From: Luteimonas viscosa
Lineage (GTDB): Bacteria; Pseudomonadota; Gammaproteobacteria; Xanthomonadales; Xanthomonadaceae
DNA length: 64,000 nucleotides
Reading direction: 5' to 3'
Assembly: GCF_008244685.1 (NCBI RefSeq)
Contig: NZ_VTFT01000001.1
Coordinates: 1,033,248-1,097,247, forward strand
Below, one piece after another: positions 7,649 through 15,982 of the stretch. Every line of letters starts with the position of its first letter. Position 1 is the stretch's first letter. Made by a program: the position numbers and the translations under genes. A model generated the notes under the pieces. It was not told where the DNA came from, made no database searches, and was given only the letters and a program-made list of their open reading frames with translations.

Positions 7649-8653
7649 TCAGGGCAGGATACCCAGGGCGTCGGGCTGCCGTCCGGTCGCCCAGAACTCC
7701 AGCACACGCCAGTCGTCGGCATCGATCACGGCGATGCGGTCGGCGCCACTGATCGCGACATAGATGCGCGGCCGCACGGGGTCGGCGATCACGCCGATCG
7801 GCATCGGGCCCTGGCCGAGCATGCTCTGGCCGCTCTCCGCGCCTTCGGGCCGCAGCGCCACCGTCGCCACCAGCCGAGGGTCGGTGGCGTCGAACACGCT
7901 CATGCTGCCGGCCATGGCGTTGGTCACCAGGGCATGGCGGCCGTCGGGCGTGAACACCACGCGGATCGGGAAGCCCTCGCTCGGGAGCGTCGCCATCGTC
8001 TCCAGCGTGTCCGGATCGTGCACGGTCACCGTGTCCTCGGCGCGGTTGGTCACCCACACCCGACCGTCCGGCGCGACCTCGATGCCTTCGGCGCCCTCCC
8101 CCGCCGGCACCTCGTGCGTCTTGCGACCGGTCGCCAGGTCGATGCGCGCCACCGTGCCGGCGGCGATCTTGCTGACGTATGCGGTCGCACCGTCGGCCGC
8201 CAGCGCGACCATGTGGCCGACGCCGTCGCCGACCTCGATCGCCTGCACCACCGCACCGGCATCGAGATCCACGCGCAGCAGCGAGCGGCTCTGCTCGGTG
8301 GTCACCAGCGCGTGTCCATCGGCCAGCAGGCGGATGCCATGCGGGCGGGCGTGTGCGCCCAGGTCGATCGAACGCGGCGCCTTGCCGTCGCCCATGTCCA
8401 GCACGGTCAGCGAGTTGCCGGCCTGCTGGTGCCCGTAGTCGGTGACGACGGCGAGGCGCCGGTCGGGCGACACGGCGATCTCATGCGGCCCCTGCCCGCT
8501 GGGGATCTCGTCCAGGCGACGGCCGTCCTCCAGCGACAGGCGCCAGACGGTGTCGTCGCTCTTGTTGCCGACGAGCAGTTCGCCTCTCGCGAACCCCGCC
8601 GGACACGGCAGGACGAGAGACATTCCAAGCAGGAGCGGTGCGAATCGCTTCAT
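7649..8653 (-). CDS. Secreted YVTN/NHL-like beta-propeller protein
   Basis: 334 residues with a Sec signal peptide (MKRFAPLLLGMSLVLPCPAGFARG). The rest is about seven blade-like repeats such as GPHEIAVSPDRRLAVVTDYG, GAEGIEVAPDGRVWVTNRAE and PIRVVFTPDGRHALVTNAMA, typical of YVTN-type propellers. They act as periplasmic scaffolds or lyase/dehydrogenase-like proteins; no catalytic signature is visible. Start: the ATG at 8653 begins the signal peptide; the 18 residues upstream do not fit. Confidence 0.78.
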   Translation of the reverse strand: MKRFAPLLLGMSLVLPCPAGFARGELLVGNKSDDTVWRLSLEDGRRLDEIPSGQGPHEIAVSPDRRLAVVTDYGHQQAGNSLTVLDMGDGKAPRSIDLGAHARPHGIRLLADGHALVTTEQSRSLLRVDLDAGAVVQAIEVGDGVGHMVALAADGATAYVSKIAAGTVARIDLATGRKTHEVPAGEGAEGIEVAPDGRVWVTNRAEDTVTVHDPDTLETMATLPSEGFPIRVVFTPDGRHALVTNAMAGSMSVFDATDPRLVATVALRPEGAESGQSMLGQGPMPIGVIADPVRPRIYVAISGADRIAVIDADDWRVLEFWATGRQPDALGILP

Positions 8654-8742
8654 GACGACCTCTGCGCAGCGACGATACCGGATGGTACCGACCAGGTGCT
8701 CGAGCATGGGGTTGCCTCATGCTTTCGCCCGTGGCGACGGTG

Positions 8743-9186
8743 TCAGTCCCCGGAGCCTGCGGGATGGGTCTGGCGCGGATGCAGCCAGTCTGCTTGCCCG
8801 TCGAGGTAGCGCTCGTGCTTCCAGATCGGCACCCGCGATTTCACCTCGTCGATGATCCAGCGGCAGGTATCGAAGGCCACGTCGCGGTGCGCGGCGCTCA
8901 CGCCGACCCAGACCGCGAGCTCGCCGATCGCCAGGTCGCCGACGCGGTGCACGCAACAGGCATCGAGCGCACCGAACCTCTCCAGCGCCTCGCGCACGAT
9001 GCGCTCGCCTTCGGCTTCGGCGAGCGCGACATAGGCTTCGTAGCGCAACCCGGCCACCGGGCGGCCGTCGTTGTGGTTGCGCACCCAGCCTTCGAAGGCG
9101 GCGAACGCGCCCGCGCGTTCGTGCAGCAAACGAGCGCGCAACGGGGCGACGTCGACGGGTCCGGCGGCGATGCTGAAACGGTTCAC
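8743..9186 (-). CDS. moaE: Molybdopterin synthase catalytic subunit MoaE
   Basis: 147 residues. MoaE hallmarks are GAFAAFEGWVRNHNDGRPV, LRYEAYVALAEAEGERI and the active-site block EVKSRVPIWKHE with conserved lysines. MoaE makes molybdopterin from cPMP using the thiocarboxylate of MoaD. It is the last moa gene of a minus-strand operon, 93 nt after moaD. Confidence 0.95.
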   Translation of the reverse strand: MNRFSIAAGPVDVAPLRARLLHERAGAFAAFEGWVRNHNDGRPVAGLRYEAYVALAEAEGERIVREALERFGALDACCVHRVGDLAIGELAVWVGVSAAHRDVAFDTCRWIIDEVKSRVPIWKHERYLDGQADWLHPRQTHPAGSGD

Positions 9187-9279
9187 CGCCGGCGCTCCCG
9201 CAACCTACGCCGCGGATGCGCCACTTCGGCGCGCGCGCAGGCGCACGGGGCGCGAAGCGCGCGCGACGCCGGACTCGAA

Positions 9280-9522
9280 CTAGCCACCCGACACCGGCGG
9301 AATGAAGGCGATCTCGGTGCCGTCGCGGACCGCGTCCGTCCAGGCGGCGAAGGCGCCGTCCACCGCGACGCGCAGGTGCTCCGACGGGAGGGCGAAGCCG
9401 TGCCTCAGGCGCGTTTCCGCGTACAGCGCCGCCAGGTCGGACGCATCGGACTCCAGCGTTTCCGATGCGGCGCCGGCGGCATCGCGCAGGCTGGCGAAAT
9501 ACAGCAACGTGACCCGAACCAT
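9280..9522 (-). CDS. moaD: Molybdopterin synthase sulfur carrier MoaD
   Basis: 80 residues with a beta-grasp, ubiquitin-like pattern. It begins [17 protein letters not shown] and ends IAFIPPVSGG. The C-terminal Gly-Gly is the residue pair adenylated and thiocarboxylated by MoeB-type enzymes. Its ATG overlaps the moaC stop by one base (TGATG), so the two are translationally coupled. Partner of MoaE. Confidence 0.93.
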   Translation of the reverse strand: MVRVTLLYFASLRDAAGAASETLESDASDLAALYAETRLRHGFALPSEHLRVAVDGAFAAWTDAVRDGTEIAFIPPVSGG

Positions 9523-10010
9523 CAGTCCACCTTCCCGACATCGCGCTTGCCGCCGCGCTTGCCGACCAGCTTCGCCGGCCCGATCACGATCGCATGCGAC
9601 AGGGCCTTGCACATGTCGTAGACCGTCAACGCGGCCACGGTGGCGCCGGTGAGCGCCTCCATCTCGACACCGGTGCGGTGGGTGGTGGCGACCACGCATT
9701 CGATCCGCAGCTCGCGCTCGCTATGCCAGTCGATCGCGATGCGCACGGCGTCGATCGGCAGCGGGTGGCAGAACGGGATCAGCTCGTGGGTGCGCTTGAC
9801 CGCCATCGTGCCGGCGATCACCGCGGTGTCGACGATCCCGCCCTTGGCGCTGCGCAGGCCGGACCTGCGCAGTTGCGCGGCCACGTCCGCGGGAAACCGC
9901 ACGCGGCATTCGGCCAGCGCGCGGCGCGCGGTCGCCGGTTTGGCGGACACGTCGACCATGGCCGGGCGGCCGTCGGGGTCCAGGTGGGTCAGCGTCTTCG
10001 CGGGCGTCAT
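9522..10010 (-). CDS. moaC: Cyclic pyranopterin monophosphate synthase MoaC
   Basis: 162 residues. The diagnostic MoaC blocks are [51 protein letters not shown] and [12 protein letters not shown]. MoaC converts the MoaA product (3',8-cyclo-7,8-dihydro-GTP) into cPMP. The ATG at 10010 overlaps the stop of the upstream NTF2-like gene by 4 nt. The C-terminus [13 protein letters not shown] is basic, as is common. Confidence 0.96.
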   Translation of the reverse strand: MTPAKTLTHLDPDGRPAMVDVSAKPATARRALAECRVRFPADVAAQLRRSGLRSAKGGIVDTAVIAGTMAVKRTHELIPFCHPLPIDAVRIAIDWHSERELRIECVVATTHRTGVEMEALTGATVAALTVYDMCKALSHAIVIGPAKLVGKRGGKRDVGKVD

Positions 10011-10408
10011 GCGTCCATGGTACCGAGGCCCGTATCCGGCGTCCCCTGGTGGAAGACCATGCGCCAGTGGCCGTCGGCCTCGCGCCGCCACCACGAGCTG
10101 CGCAGCGACCTGCGCACGTCCGTTCCGTGCGTGCGCGTCGCCGCGTAGACCACGCAGGCCACGTCCTGCGTCACCACCCGGGTCCGCATCGACCGGGCCT
10201 CGAACGACACGCCACGCTCCGCGGGCACGGCATCGAGCGCGGCGCGCTTGCCGAAGACGGCGCCGGACGCGCCGATCTCCATGAAATCCTCCGCCAGCAG
10301 GGCATCGACCTGGCTGCGGTCGGCGCGCACCACCGGATCCAGCAGCGCGCGCTCCAGCGCCTCGACCTGCCGGCACTCCTGCTCCGTCAGCGCATCAAGG
10401 TGGCTCAT
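10007..10408 (-). CDS. NTF2-like (SnoaL/DUF4440) protein in the moa operon
   Basis: 133 residues. The pattern [35 protein letters not shown] with later [17 protein letters not shown] and [12 protein letters not shown] fits the NTF2/SnoaL cone fold of the DUF4440 type. No function can be assigned from sequence. It sits between moaA and moaC with 4-nt ATGA overlaps on both sides, so its level is tied to cofactor synthesis. Whether it binds a pterin is unknown. Confidence 0.8.
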   Translation of the reverse strand: MSHLDALTEQECRQVEALERALLDPVVRADRSQVDALLAEDFMEIGASGAVFGKRAALDAVPAERGVSFEARSMRTRVVTQDVACVVYAATRTHGTDVRRSLRSSWWRREADGHWRMVFHQGTPDTGLGTMDA

Positions 10409-11427
10409 CCTCCCACCAGGAACATTTCCACGTGGCGGGGCGACGCCTGCGCGCTGCCGCGCAGCTCGCTGTAGCGGTCCACGCGCGTCTTCCACAGCTC
10501 CGCGAGCCGCGCCGCCACGGCCAGTTCGCCCTGCGCCAGCAGCGGGCGCAGGTCGATGCCGTCGCCCGAGAACAGGCAGGTGTAGAGGCGCCCGTCCGCC
10601 GAGACCCGGGCGCGATGGCAGTCGCCGCAGAACGGCGCGGTGACCGAGCTGACGAAACCCACTTCGCCCCCGCCATCGACGAAGGCGTGGCGCTGCGCCA
10701 CCTCGCCGCGGTAGTTGGCGTCGAGCGCCTGCAGCGGCCAGCGGGCATGGATGCGGTCGCGCAGTTCCGCCGACGGCACCACGCGCTCGCGTCGCCAGTC
10801 GTTGCACGTGCCCACGTCCATATATTCGATGAAGCGCACGACATGCCCGGTGCCGCGGAAATGCCCGACCAGCGCGAGCGCGGCCTCGTCGTTGACGCCG
10901 CGCTGCACGACGCAGTTGATCTTCAGGCGCTGGAAGCCGGCCGCCTCCGCGGCCGCGATCCCCGCCAGCACGTCGGCCACCTCGCCACGGTCGCCGGAAA
11001 GCGTGCGGAACAGCGCCGGTTCCAGCGCGTCCAGGCTTACCGTGATGCGGCGCAGCCCGGCCTCGTGCAGCGCCCGGGCGTGGCGAGCGAGCAGCGCCCC
11101 GTTGGTGGTCATCGCCAGGTCGTCGATGCCGTCGATGCTGGCAAGTCGCGCGACCAGCGCAGCCAGGTCCTTTCGCAGCAGCGGCTCGCCACCGGTGATC
11201 CTCAGCTTGCTCACGCCCAGGCGCGCGGCGCCGCGCGCCAGCGCCTCGATCTCGTCGAACGACATCCGCCCCGCCGCGTCGAACCCGTAGTCGTCGGGCA
11301 CCCGGTCGGCCGGCATGCAATAGCCGCAGCGGAAGTTGCAGGCCTCGATCACCGACAGGCGCAGGTCGCGCAGCGGCCGGCCCAGCCGGTCCAGCGGCGC
11401 GGACAGCACGTGTGGTTGCGCGCTCAT
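10405..11427 (-). CDS. moaA: GTP 3',8-cyclase MoaA
   Basis: 340 residues. The radical-SAM cluster is Cys30, Cys34 and Cys37 (CNFRCGYC). The C-terminal second [4Fe-4S] site is Cys267, Cys270 and Cys284 (FCGDC...YTC). The tail ends in the Gly-Gly that MoaA enzymes need for catalysis (EMFLVGG). It performs the first step of molybdenum-cofactor synthesis from GTP. ATGA overlaps join it to the MBL gene upstream and the NTF2-like gene downstream. Confidence 0.97.
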   Translation of the reverse strand: MSAQPHVLSAPLDRLGRPLRDLRLSVIEACNFRCGYCMPADRVPDDYGFDAAGRMSFDEIEALARGAARLGVSKLRITGGEPLLRKDLAALVARLASIDGIDDLAMTTNGALLARHARALHEAGLRRITVSLDALEPALFRTLSGDRGEVADVLAGIAAAEAAGFQRLKINCVVQRGVNDEAALALVGHFRGTGHVVRFIEYMDVGTCNDWRRERVVPSAELRDRIHARWPLQALDANYRGEVAQRHAFVDGGGEVGFVSSVTAPFCGDCHRARVSADGRLYTCLFSGDGIDLRPLLAQGELAVAARLAELWKTRVDRYSELRGSAQASPRHVEMFLVGG

Positions 11428-12179
11428 GTCACGCCGCCGGGTGGCGCAAGCGGCGCTTCGAGCGGGAACGCTTCGCCCATGCGTGCCACGCGGTAACCAC
11501 GCGCGGCAAGCGCGTCGCCATCGGCCGCGGAGGCGTAGTGGTAGAGCACGCAGCGCGCCAGCACGGCAGGCTCGTACTCGCGCTCGAGATCGTCGATGCC
11601 GCTGTGCGAGGGATTGCCGTGCAGCCCGCAGTCGTGTGCGACCAGCTCGCCCGCATCGGCGTGCCTGCGCAACTGCTCCGGGATTGGACGGGTGTCGCCG
11701 CTCCAGACCACGCTGCCGGGCAGGCGCAGGCCGAAGGCGGTGTCGGGCCAGTGGTGGCGCGCGGGAAACACCTCCAGCCGCTGCCCGTCGTGCCAGAACG
11801 CGTCGCCCACCGGCACGAGGTGGAACGCGTCCCAGAAGTTGGCGCCGCCCTCGGCCAGCACGTTCGGATACGCGCCCACCCGCTGGTGCAGCAACGGCAC
11901 CACGGTCGCAGGCACGTAGACCGGCATGCGGCCGCGACGGGCGGCGTCGAAGTAGCCGGAGACGAACAGGCGCTCGAAGCCGCCGACATGGTCGAGATGG
12001 GTATGGGTGACGAACAGCGCGCGCGGCGGCTCGCCGTACTGCGCCAGGCAGGCGCTGAGGCCTTCGCTGCCGCAGTCGATGGTGAGCCATGGCGCGCCAT
12101 CGCGCTCGATGGTGGCCATCGGCGAGCCGAGTTCCGTCGCCGAGGCATTGCCGACACCGTGGAAGCGAAGCGCCCACAT
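11424..12179 (-). CDS. MBL-fold metallohydrolase heading the moa operon
   Basis: 251 residues, metallo-beta-lactamase superfamily of the ribonuclease Z-like branch. It begins MWALRFHGVGNASATELGS. The metal motif is THTHLDHVGG, with later SGDTRP, AHDCGL and a His before the C-terminus (LYHYA). The substrate is not clear: RNase Z-like, phosphodiesterase-like and hydrolase roles are all possible. It is the first gene of the moa operon, with a 4-nt overlap with moaA. The frame is open upstream, but MWALRF is where family similarity starts. Confidence 0.82.
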   Translation of the reverse strand: MWALRFHGVGNASATELGSPMATIERDGAPWLTIDCGSEGLSACLAQYGEPPRALFVTHTHLDHVGGFERLFVSGYFDAARRGRMPVYVPATVVPLLHQRVGAYPNVLAEGGANFWDAFHLVPVGDAFWHDGQRLEVFPARHHWPDTAFGLRLPGSVVWSGDTRPIPEQLRRHADAGELVAHDCGLHGNPSHSGIDDLEREYEPAVLARCVLYHYASAADGDALAARGYRVARMGEAFPLEAPLAPPGGVT

Positions 12180-12342
12180 CACGATGCATCCACCGACATT
12201 CCGGGCGCTGCGGCCCCGGCGCAGGCGTGCGGCGTCCCCGTGCTCGCGGCGGCGCTGGACGCTTCGCGCCGGTGCGCGCGCCCGGCGCGGCCCGCGCGCC
12301 ATGCGAATCGCGATGCCATCCGGTGCGAGTGCGCACGCATGC

Positions 12343-13101
12343 CTAGTTGCCCTTCGCCCAGCGTGCGTCGTAGGCCTTGCGCAGGCGCGCGAAACCGGCG
12401 TCGACCGCGTCGCGGCGGGCGTCGCCACCCACCTTGTGCAGCGAGCGCAGCAGCCGCTGCAGGTTGCGTTCGCGCCAGGCGGTATCGGGGATGTGCAGGC
12501 GGCTGCGGTCGAAATCGATCATCCAGCCCTTGCCGGCCGGGTCGAAGAGCACGTTGTGCGCGTTCAGGTCGGCGTGGTCGAGGCCTTCGCGATGGAAGCG
12601 CGCGACCAGCCGCCCGGTTGTTTCCCAGGGCGCGTCCGCGGGCGCGGCGAGCACCAGGTCGGCCAGCGACCGCACGTCCATCAGCCGCTCGACGATGATC
12701 CAGGCGCGGTAGCTGAAACGGCCGCGCAGGTAGCAAGCCGCCACCGGATGCGGCACCGGGCACTTGCGCCGCAACAGTTCGCGCAGCAACCGGAACTCGG
12801 CGAAGCCGCGGGTGCGGTTGGCGCCACGCCAGAGATAGCGGTCGCGGCTGAACTTCGCTGCGAACCCGCCGCGCAGGTACTGGCGCAGCACGCAGGGGCC
12901 GTGGCTGGCCTCGATGAACCAGGCGCCGCCGCGGCCGCTGCCGTCCACCTGCTGCGCGCGGATGCCCCACTCCTGCGGGTCGAACCAGCGCGGGTCGACT
13001 TGCCGCAGTTGCGTGAGGTCGAACAGAATCGCGCCATACTCCCCGCTGCCACGGTGGTCGTGGAAGGGCGTCAGGCTTTCAGTGGCGTCGAACGCGACCA
13101 T
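12343..13101 (-). CDS. kdkA: Kdo kinase KdkA
   Basis: 252 residues, 3-deoxy-D-manno-octulosonic acid kinase family (lipopolysaccharide kinase fold). Conserved parts are [36 protein letters not shown], the catalytic loop [18 protein letters not shown] and the metal site MIDFDRS. KdkA phosphorylates the single Kdo on lipid A at the inner membrane, as in Haemophilus and Xanthomonas. Divergent, with a 19-nt gap, from the GT9 gene, so the two promoters must overlap or lie in the neighbouring coding regions. Confidence 0.93.
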   Translation of the reverse strand: MVAFDATESLTPFHDHRGSGEYGAILFDLTQLRQVDPRWFDPQEWGIRAQQVDGSGRGGAWFIEASHGPCVLRQYLRGGFAAKFSRDRYLWRGANRTRGFAEFRLLRELLRRKCPVPHPVAACYLRGRFSYRAWIIVERLMDVRSLADLVLAAPADAPWETTGRLVARFHREGLDHADLNAHNVLFDPAGKGWMIDFDRSRLHIPDTAWRERNLQRLLRSLHKVGGDARRDAVDAGFARLRKAYDARWAKGN

Positions 13102-13120
13102 CCCGCGAGTCTAACAAGCC

Positions 13121-14173
13121 GTGACGATCCCTCCCGCAGCCCCCCGCTCGATCTGCCTGCTGCGCCTGTCGGCGCTCGGCGACGTCACCCACGTGCTGCC
13201 GCTGGTGGAGACCCTGCGACGCGCCTGGCCGGACGTCGCGCTCGGCTGGGTGATCGGCAAGGGCGAGCACCGACTGCTGGAGGGGCTGCCCGGCGTGGAG
13301 TTCCTCGTCTACGACAAGAAGTCCGGCCTGGCCGGCATGCGCGCCCTGCGCCGCAGCCTGCGCGGGCGCCGCTTCGACGCCCTGCTGCAGATGCAGGTGG
13401 CGGCGCGGGCGAACCTGCTGTCGGCCTTCGTGCCGGCGCGGCGGCGGATCGGCTACGACCGCGCGCGCTCGAAGGACCTGCACGGCCTGTTCATCAACGA
13501 ACGCATCCCCGACCGCCCCGGCATCCATGTGCTCGACGCGATCGGCAGCTTCTGCGAGCCGCTGGGCCTGCGCCAGGACACGGTGCGCTGGAACCTGCCC
13601 GTGCCGGACGACGCCCGCGCCTGGGCCCGCGCCCAGTGGCCGGACGATGGCGCTCCGACCCTGCTGCTCTCGCCCTGCTCCAGCCATGCGCGCCGCAACT
13701 GGACCCCGCAGCGCTACGCCGCCGTCGCCGACCACGCCGCCGCGCAGGGCTGGCGGGTCGTGCTGTGCGGCGGCCGCAGCCGGCTCGAACGCGACACCGC
13801 CGACGCCATCGTCGGCGCCATGCAGGCGCCGGCGCTGGATCTGGTCGGCAAGGACACGCTCAAGCAGCTGCCCGCCCTGCTCGAACGCGCCGACCTGGTG
13901 ATGACGCCCGACTCGGGCCCCATGCACATCGCCAACGCCATGGGCACCAAGGTGCTGGGGCTGCACGCGGCCAGCAACCCCGCGCGCAGCGGCCCGTATT
14001 CGGACCGTCGCTACTGCGTCGACCGCTACGACGATGCGGCCCGCAGGTACCTCGGCAAGCCGGCCGCGGAACTCGCGTGGGGCACCAAGATCGAGTTCGA
14101 CGGCGTCATGGACCTGGTCACGGTCGACGATGCGGTCGCCGCGTTCGAGCGCTATCGCAGCGACCGTCGCTGA
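13121..14173 (+). CDS. GT9 heptosyltransferase-like glycosyltransferase
   Basis: 350 residues, GTG start. Two Rossmann-like halves: the N-terminal RLSALGDVTHVLPLVETLRR and the C-terminal donor site MTPDSGPMHIANAMGTKVLG. These are typical of family 9 ADP-heptose:LPS heptosyltransferases. It would add a core sugar to Kdo-lipid A at the cytoplasmic face. Pairing with kdkA supports a core-LPS role. Whether it corresponds to WaaC, WaaF or WaaQ cannot be decided from sequence alone. Confidence 0.9.
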   Translation: MTIPPAAPRSICLLRLSALGDVTHVLPLVETLRRAWPDVALGWVIGKGEHRLLEGLPGVEFLVYDKKSGLAGMRALRRSLRGRRFDALLQMQVAARANLLSAFVPARRRIGYDRARSKDLHGLFINERIPDRPGIHVLDAIGSFCEPLGLRQDTVRWNLPVPDDARAWARAQWPDDGAPTLLLSPCSSHARRNWTPQRYAAVADHAAAQGWRVVLCGGRSRLERDTADAIVGAMQAPALDLVGKDTLKQLPALLERADLVMTPDSGPMHIANAMGTKVLGLHAASNPARSGPYSDRRYCVDRYDDAARRYLGKPAAELAWGTKIEFDGVMDLVTVDDAVAAFERYRSDRR

Positions 14174-14294
14174 ACCACGCGCGACGCCTGCGAGGCGTCG
14201 CCCATCACTTCCGGCACGGTCGCTTCCGGCACATCCGGGCCGCGGACGGCCGGGCTATGGTCGCTGCAGACACGGGGCGATCGGGAGATCGACG

Positions 14295-15206
14295 ATGGTG
14301 GCCAAGTCCCTGCCAAGGCCGGCCCTGCGGTGGTGGATCCGCAACACGGCGCAGCCCCTCCTGCTCGCGGCAGCCTTGGCGCTGTGGTACGCGCTCGACC
14401 TGGACGAGGCCAGCGCCGCCATCCTGGCGCTGGTCGGCGCGCAATGCATGCTGGCCATGCTCGAACACCTGGCGCCCGCCGTACCCCACTGGCGCCAGCG
14501 CCCCGGTGAAAAGCTCGCCCTCGCCGGCCTGTACCTGCTCACGATCGTCCTGCTGCAGCTGATCCTGACGCTGTACGCGGTCTTCCTCGTCCCCGCGCTC
14601 GCGGCAACGCGCGAGGCCGCCGGCCTGCAGCTGTGGCCCACCGGCCTGCCACTGCCGGCGCAGGTGCTGCTGCTGTTCCTCGCCGCCGATTTCATCTACT
14701 ACTGGATCCATCGCGCGCTGCATCGCTTCGCGTTCCTGTGGCGCGCCAGCGGCCACGGCTTCCACCACGCCTTCCACAACCTGCATGCGCTCAACACCGG
14801 CGCCTCGCATCCGCTGGAGATCCTCCTGCTGGCGCTGCCGGTGGTGCTGGTGGCGGCGCTCTTCGGCGCCGGCGCGCAAGCCGTGGCCGGCGCGACCGTG
14901 CTCGCGGTCGTCAACACCTCGATCGCACACGCCAACCTCGACATCGACACCCCGGCACTGCGCTGGGTGTTTACCAACAGCAACCAGCACCGGCGCCACC
15001 ACTCGGCGGTGTTCGAGGCGAGCAACAGCAACTACGCCTGCAACGCGATCCTCTGGGACCGCCTGTTCGGCACCTATTCCGAGGGCGAGGTGGCGCAGAC
15101 CGGCATCGGCCCGCGCGAGCCGACGCTGCTGGAAAAACTCCTGCTTCCGTTCCGCGAACCCGCGTACGCGGACACCGCCCTGTCGCGTCGCGACGCGGCG
15201 GACTGA
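14295..15206 (+). CDS. Fatty acid hydroxylase/sterol desaturase family protein
   Basis: 303 residues with about five membrane helices and the di-iron His boxes of the superfamily: HRALH, HGFHHAFHN and HRRHH (with SIAHANLD between). These enzymes hydroxylate or desaturate lipid chains in the membrane with O2. The substrate is unknown; ornithine-lipid, fatty acid or xanthomonadin-related lipids are possible. ATG at 14295 with GGGAG 8-12 nt upstream. It stands alone between the GT9 gene and a convergent DUF6165 gene. Confidence 0.87.
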   Translation: MVAKSLPRPALRWWIRNTAQPLLLAAALALWYALDLDEASAAILALVGAQCMLAMLEHLAPAVPHWRQRPGEKLALAGLYLLTIVLLQLILTLYAVFLVPALAATREAAGLQLWPTGLPLPAQVLLLFLAADFIYYWIHRALHRFAFLWRASGHGFHHAFHNLHALNTGASHPLEILLLALPVVLVAALFGAGAQAVAGATVLAVVNTSIAHANLDIDTPALRWVFTNSNQHRRHHSAVFEASNSNYACNAILWDRLFGTYSEGEVAQTGIGPREPTLLEKLLLPFREPAYADTALSRRDAAD

Positions 15207-15225
15207 GGACGCGCCGGACCGGACC

Positions 15226-15633
15226 TCAGGCGCCGGAGCCGGCGCCGTAGTCCTGGTAGGACTTTTCCTCGACGTAGGCCGAACCCAGCGCGAGGTTGAT
15301 GTCCTTCTTGATCCGCGCGCGCGTGTCGTTCTCGAAGTACACGCTGCGGGCGAGCCGGATGAACTCCTCGTCGAAGGCCTGCGCCTTTTCCTTCAGGCGG
15401 ATGTCGTCCTCGATCACCCACAGCCGCTCGTTGACCGCCTTGAGGTCGGCGCGCAGCCGGGCGATGTCGCCGGTCGCGGCCGGATGCGCCATCCAGGTGT
15501 TTTCCAGCGCTGCCAGCTCGTTGCGGACGTTGGCCAGCTTGGCCGGGTCGGACATGCGCTCGGACTTGATCTGCAGGATCGCGATCTTGTCGAGCAGTTC
15601 GCCGAACGAGACGGGCACGGAAATCTCGGACAT
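15226..15633 (-). CDS. DUF6165-type small soluble protein
   Basis: 135 residues, mostly helical and charged (MSEISVPVSFGELLDKIAIL, ISDERMSDPAKL-like helix, LRADLKAVNERLWVIEDDIR). It matches my recollection of the DUF6165 family, often seen near LPS and glycosyltransferase genes in Proteobacteria. No catalytic motif is visible. It lies convergent to the hydroxylase gene with a 19-nt gap. Confidence 0.72.
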   Translation of the reverse strand: MSEISVPVSFGELLDKIAILQIKSERMSDPAKLANVRNELAALENTWMAHPAATGDIARLRADLKAVNERLWVIEDDIRLKEKAQAFDEEFIRLARSVYFENDTRARIKKDINLALGSAYVEEKSYQDYGAGSGA

Positions 15634-15679
15634 TGCGGGGATCCGGCTGCACAGGGGGCGGACAGTCTAGCGTCGCGCC

Positions 15680-15708
15680 TTGTCCGCCGGCACCCCGCCC
15701 CGTATCAT
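15680..15708 (+). promoter_or_regulatory. Sigma-70 promoter of tRNA-Ser(CGA)
   Basis: TTGTCC at 15680-15685, a 17-nt spacer and TATCAT at 15703-15708, followed by the GC-rich discriminator TGCGCGCC typical of stringently controlled stable-RNA promoters. The tRNA starts 47 nt after the -10 box. Confidence 0.6.
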
Positions 15709-15754
15709 TGCGCGCCCCGGCGTTCAGCGCGGGGCCGCGCGACGCAGACGTCCC

Positions 15755-15845
15755 GGGGAGGTGGCAGAGCGGTTGAATGTACCTGACTCGAAATCAGGCA
15801 GGCGTTTATAGCGCCTCGGGGGTTCGAATCCCCCCCTCCCCGCCA
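15755..15845 (+). tRNA. tRNA-Ser(CGA)
   Basis: A 91-nt class II tRNA with encoded CCA. The acceptor GGGGAGG pairs with CCTCCCC. The anticodon arm CCTGA-CTCGAAA-TCAGG gives anticodon CGA, reading UCG. It has a long variable arm and a perfect T arm GGGGGTTCGAATCCCCC. It is the second serine tRNA of the window. Confidence 0.96.
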
Positions 15846-15855
15846 GACTGAAGAA

Positions 15856-15883
15856 AAAGCCCTTGATTGCCAAGGGCTTTTTT
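15856..15883 (+). terminator. Rho-independent terminator of tRNA-Ser(CGA)
   Basis: AAAAGCCCTT-GATTGCC-AAGGGCTTTT followed by further T makes a textbook hairpin plus T run, beginning 11 nt after the tRNA CCA. Confidence 0.9.
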
Positions 15884-15982
15884 CATGTCCGAAGCGGTGG
15901 CTTCATTGCCGGGCGTTCGGCCACGTCGCGCCGACATGCCGGTCGCGAGCGCCGGTGCGCCCGCATCGCGTGGATGCAGGCG

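Noticed and set aside
7068..8057. 329-codon form of the TonB-C-like lipoprotein
   Set aside because: The N-terminal half is the out-of-frame complement region of the propeller gene; the signal peptide begins at 7613.
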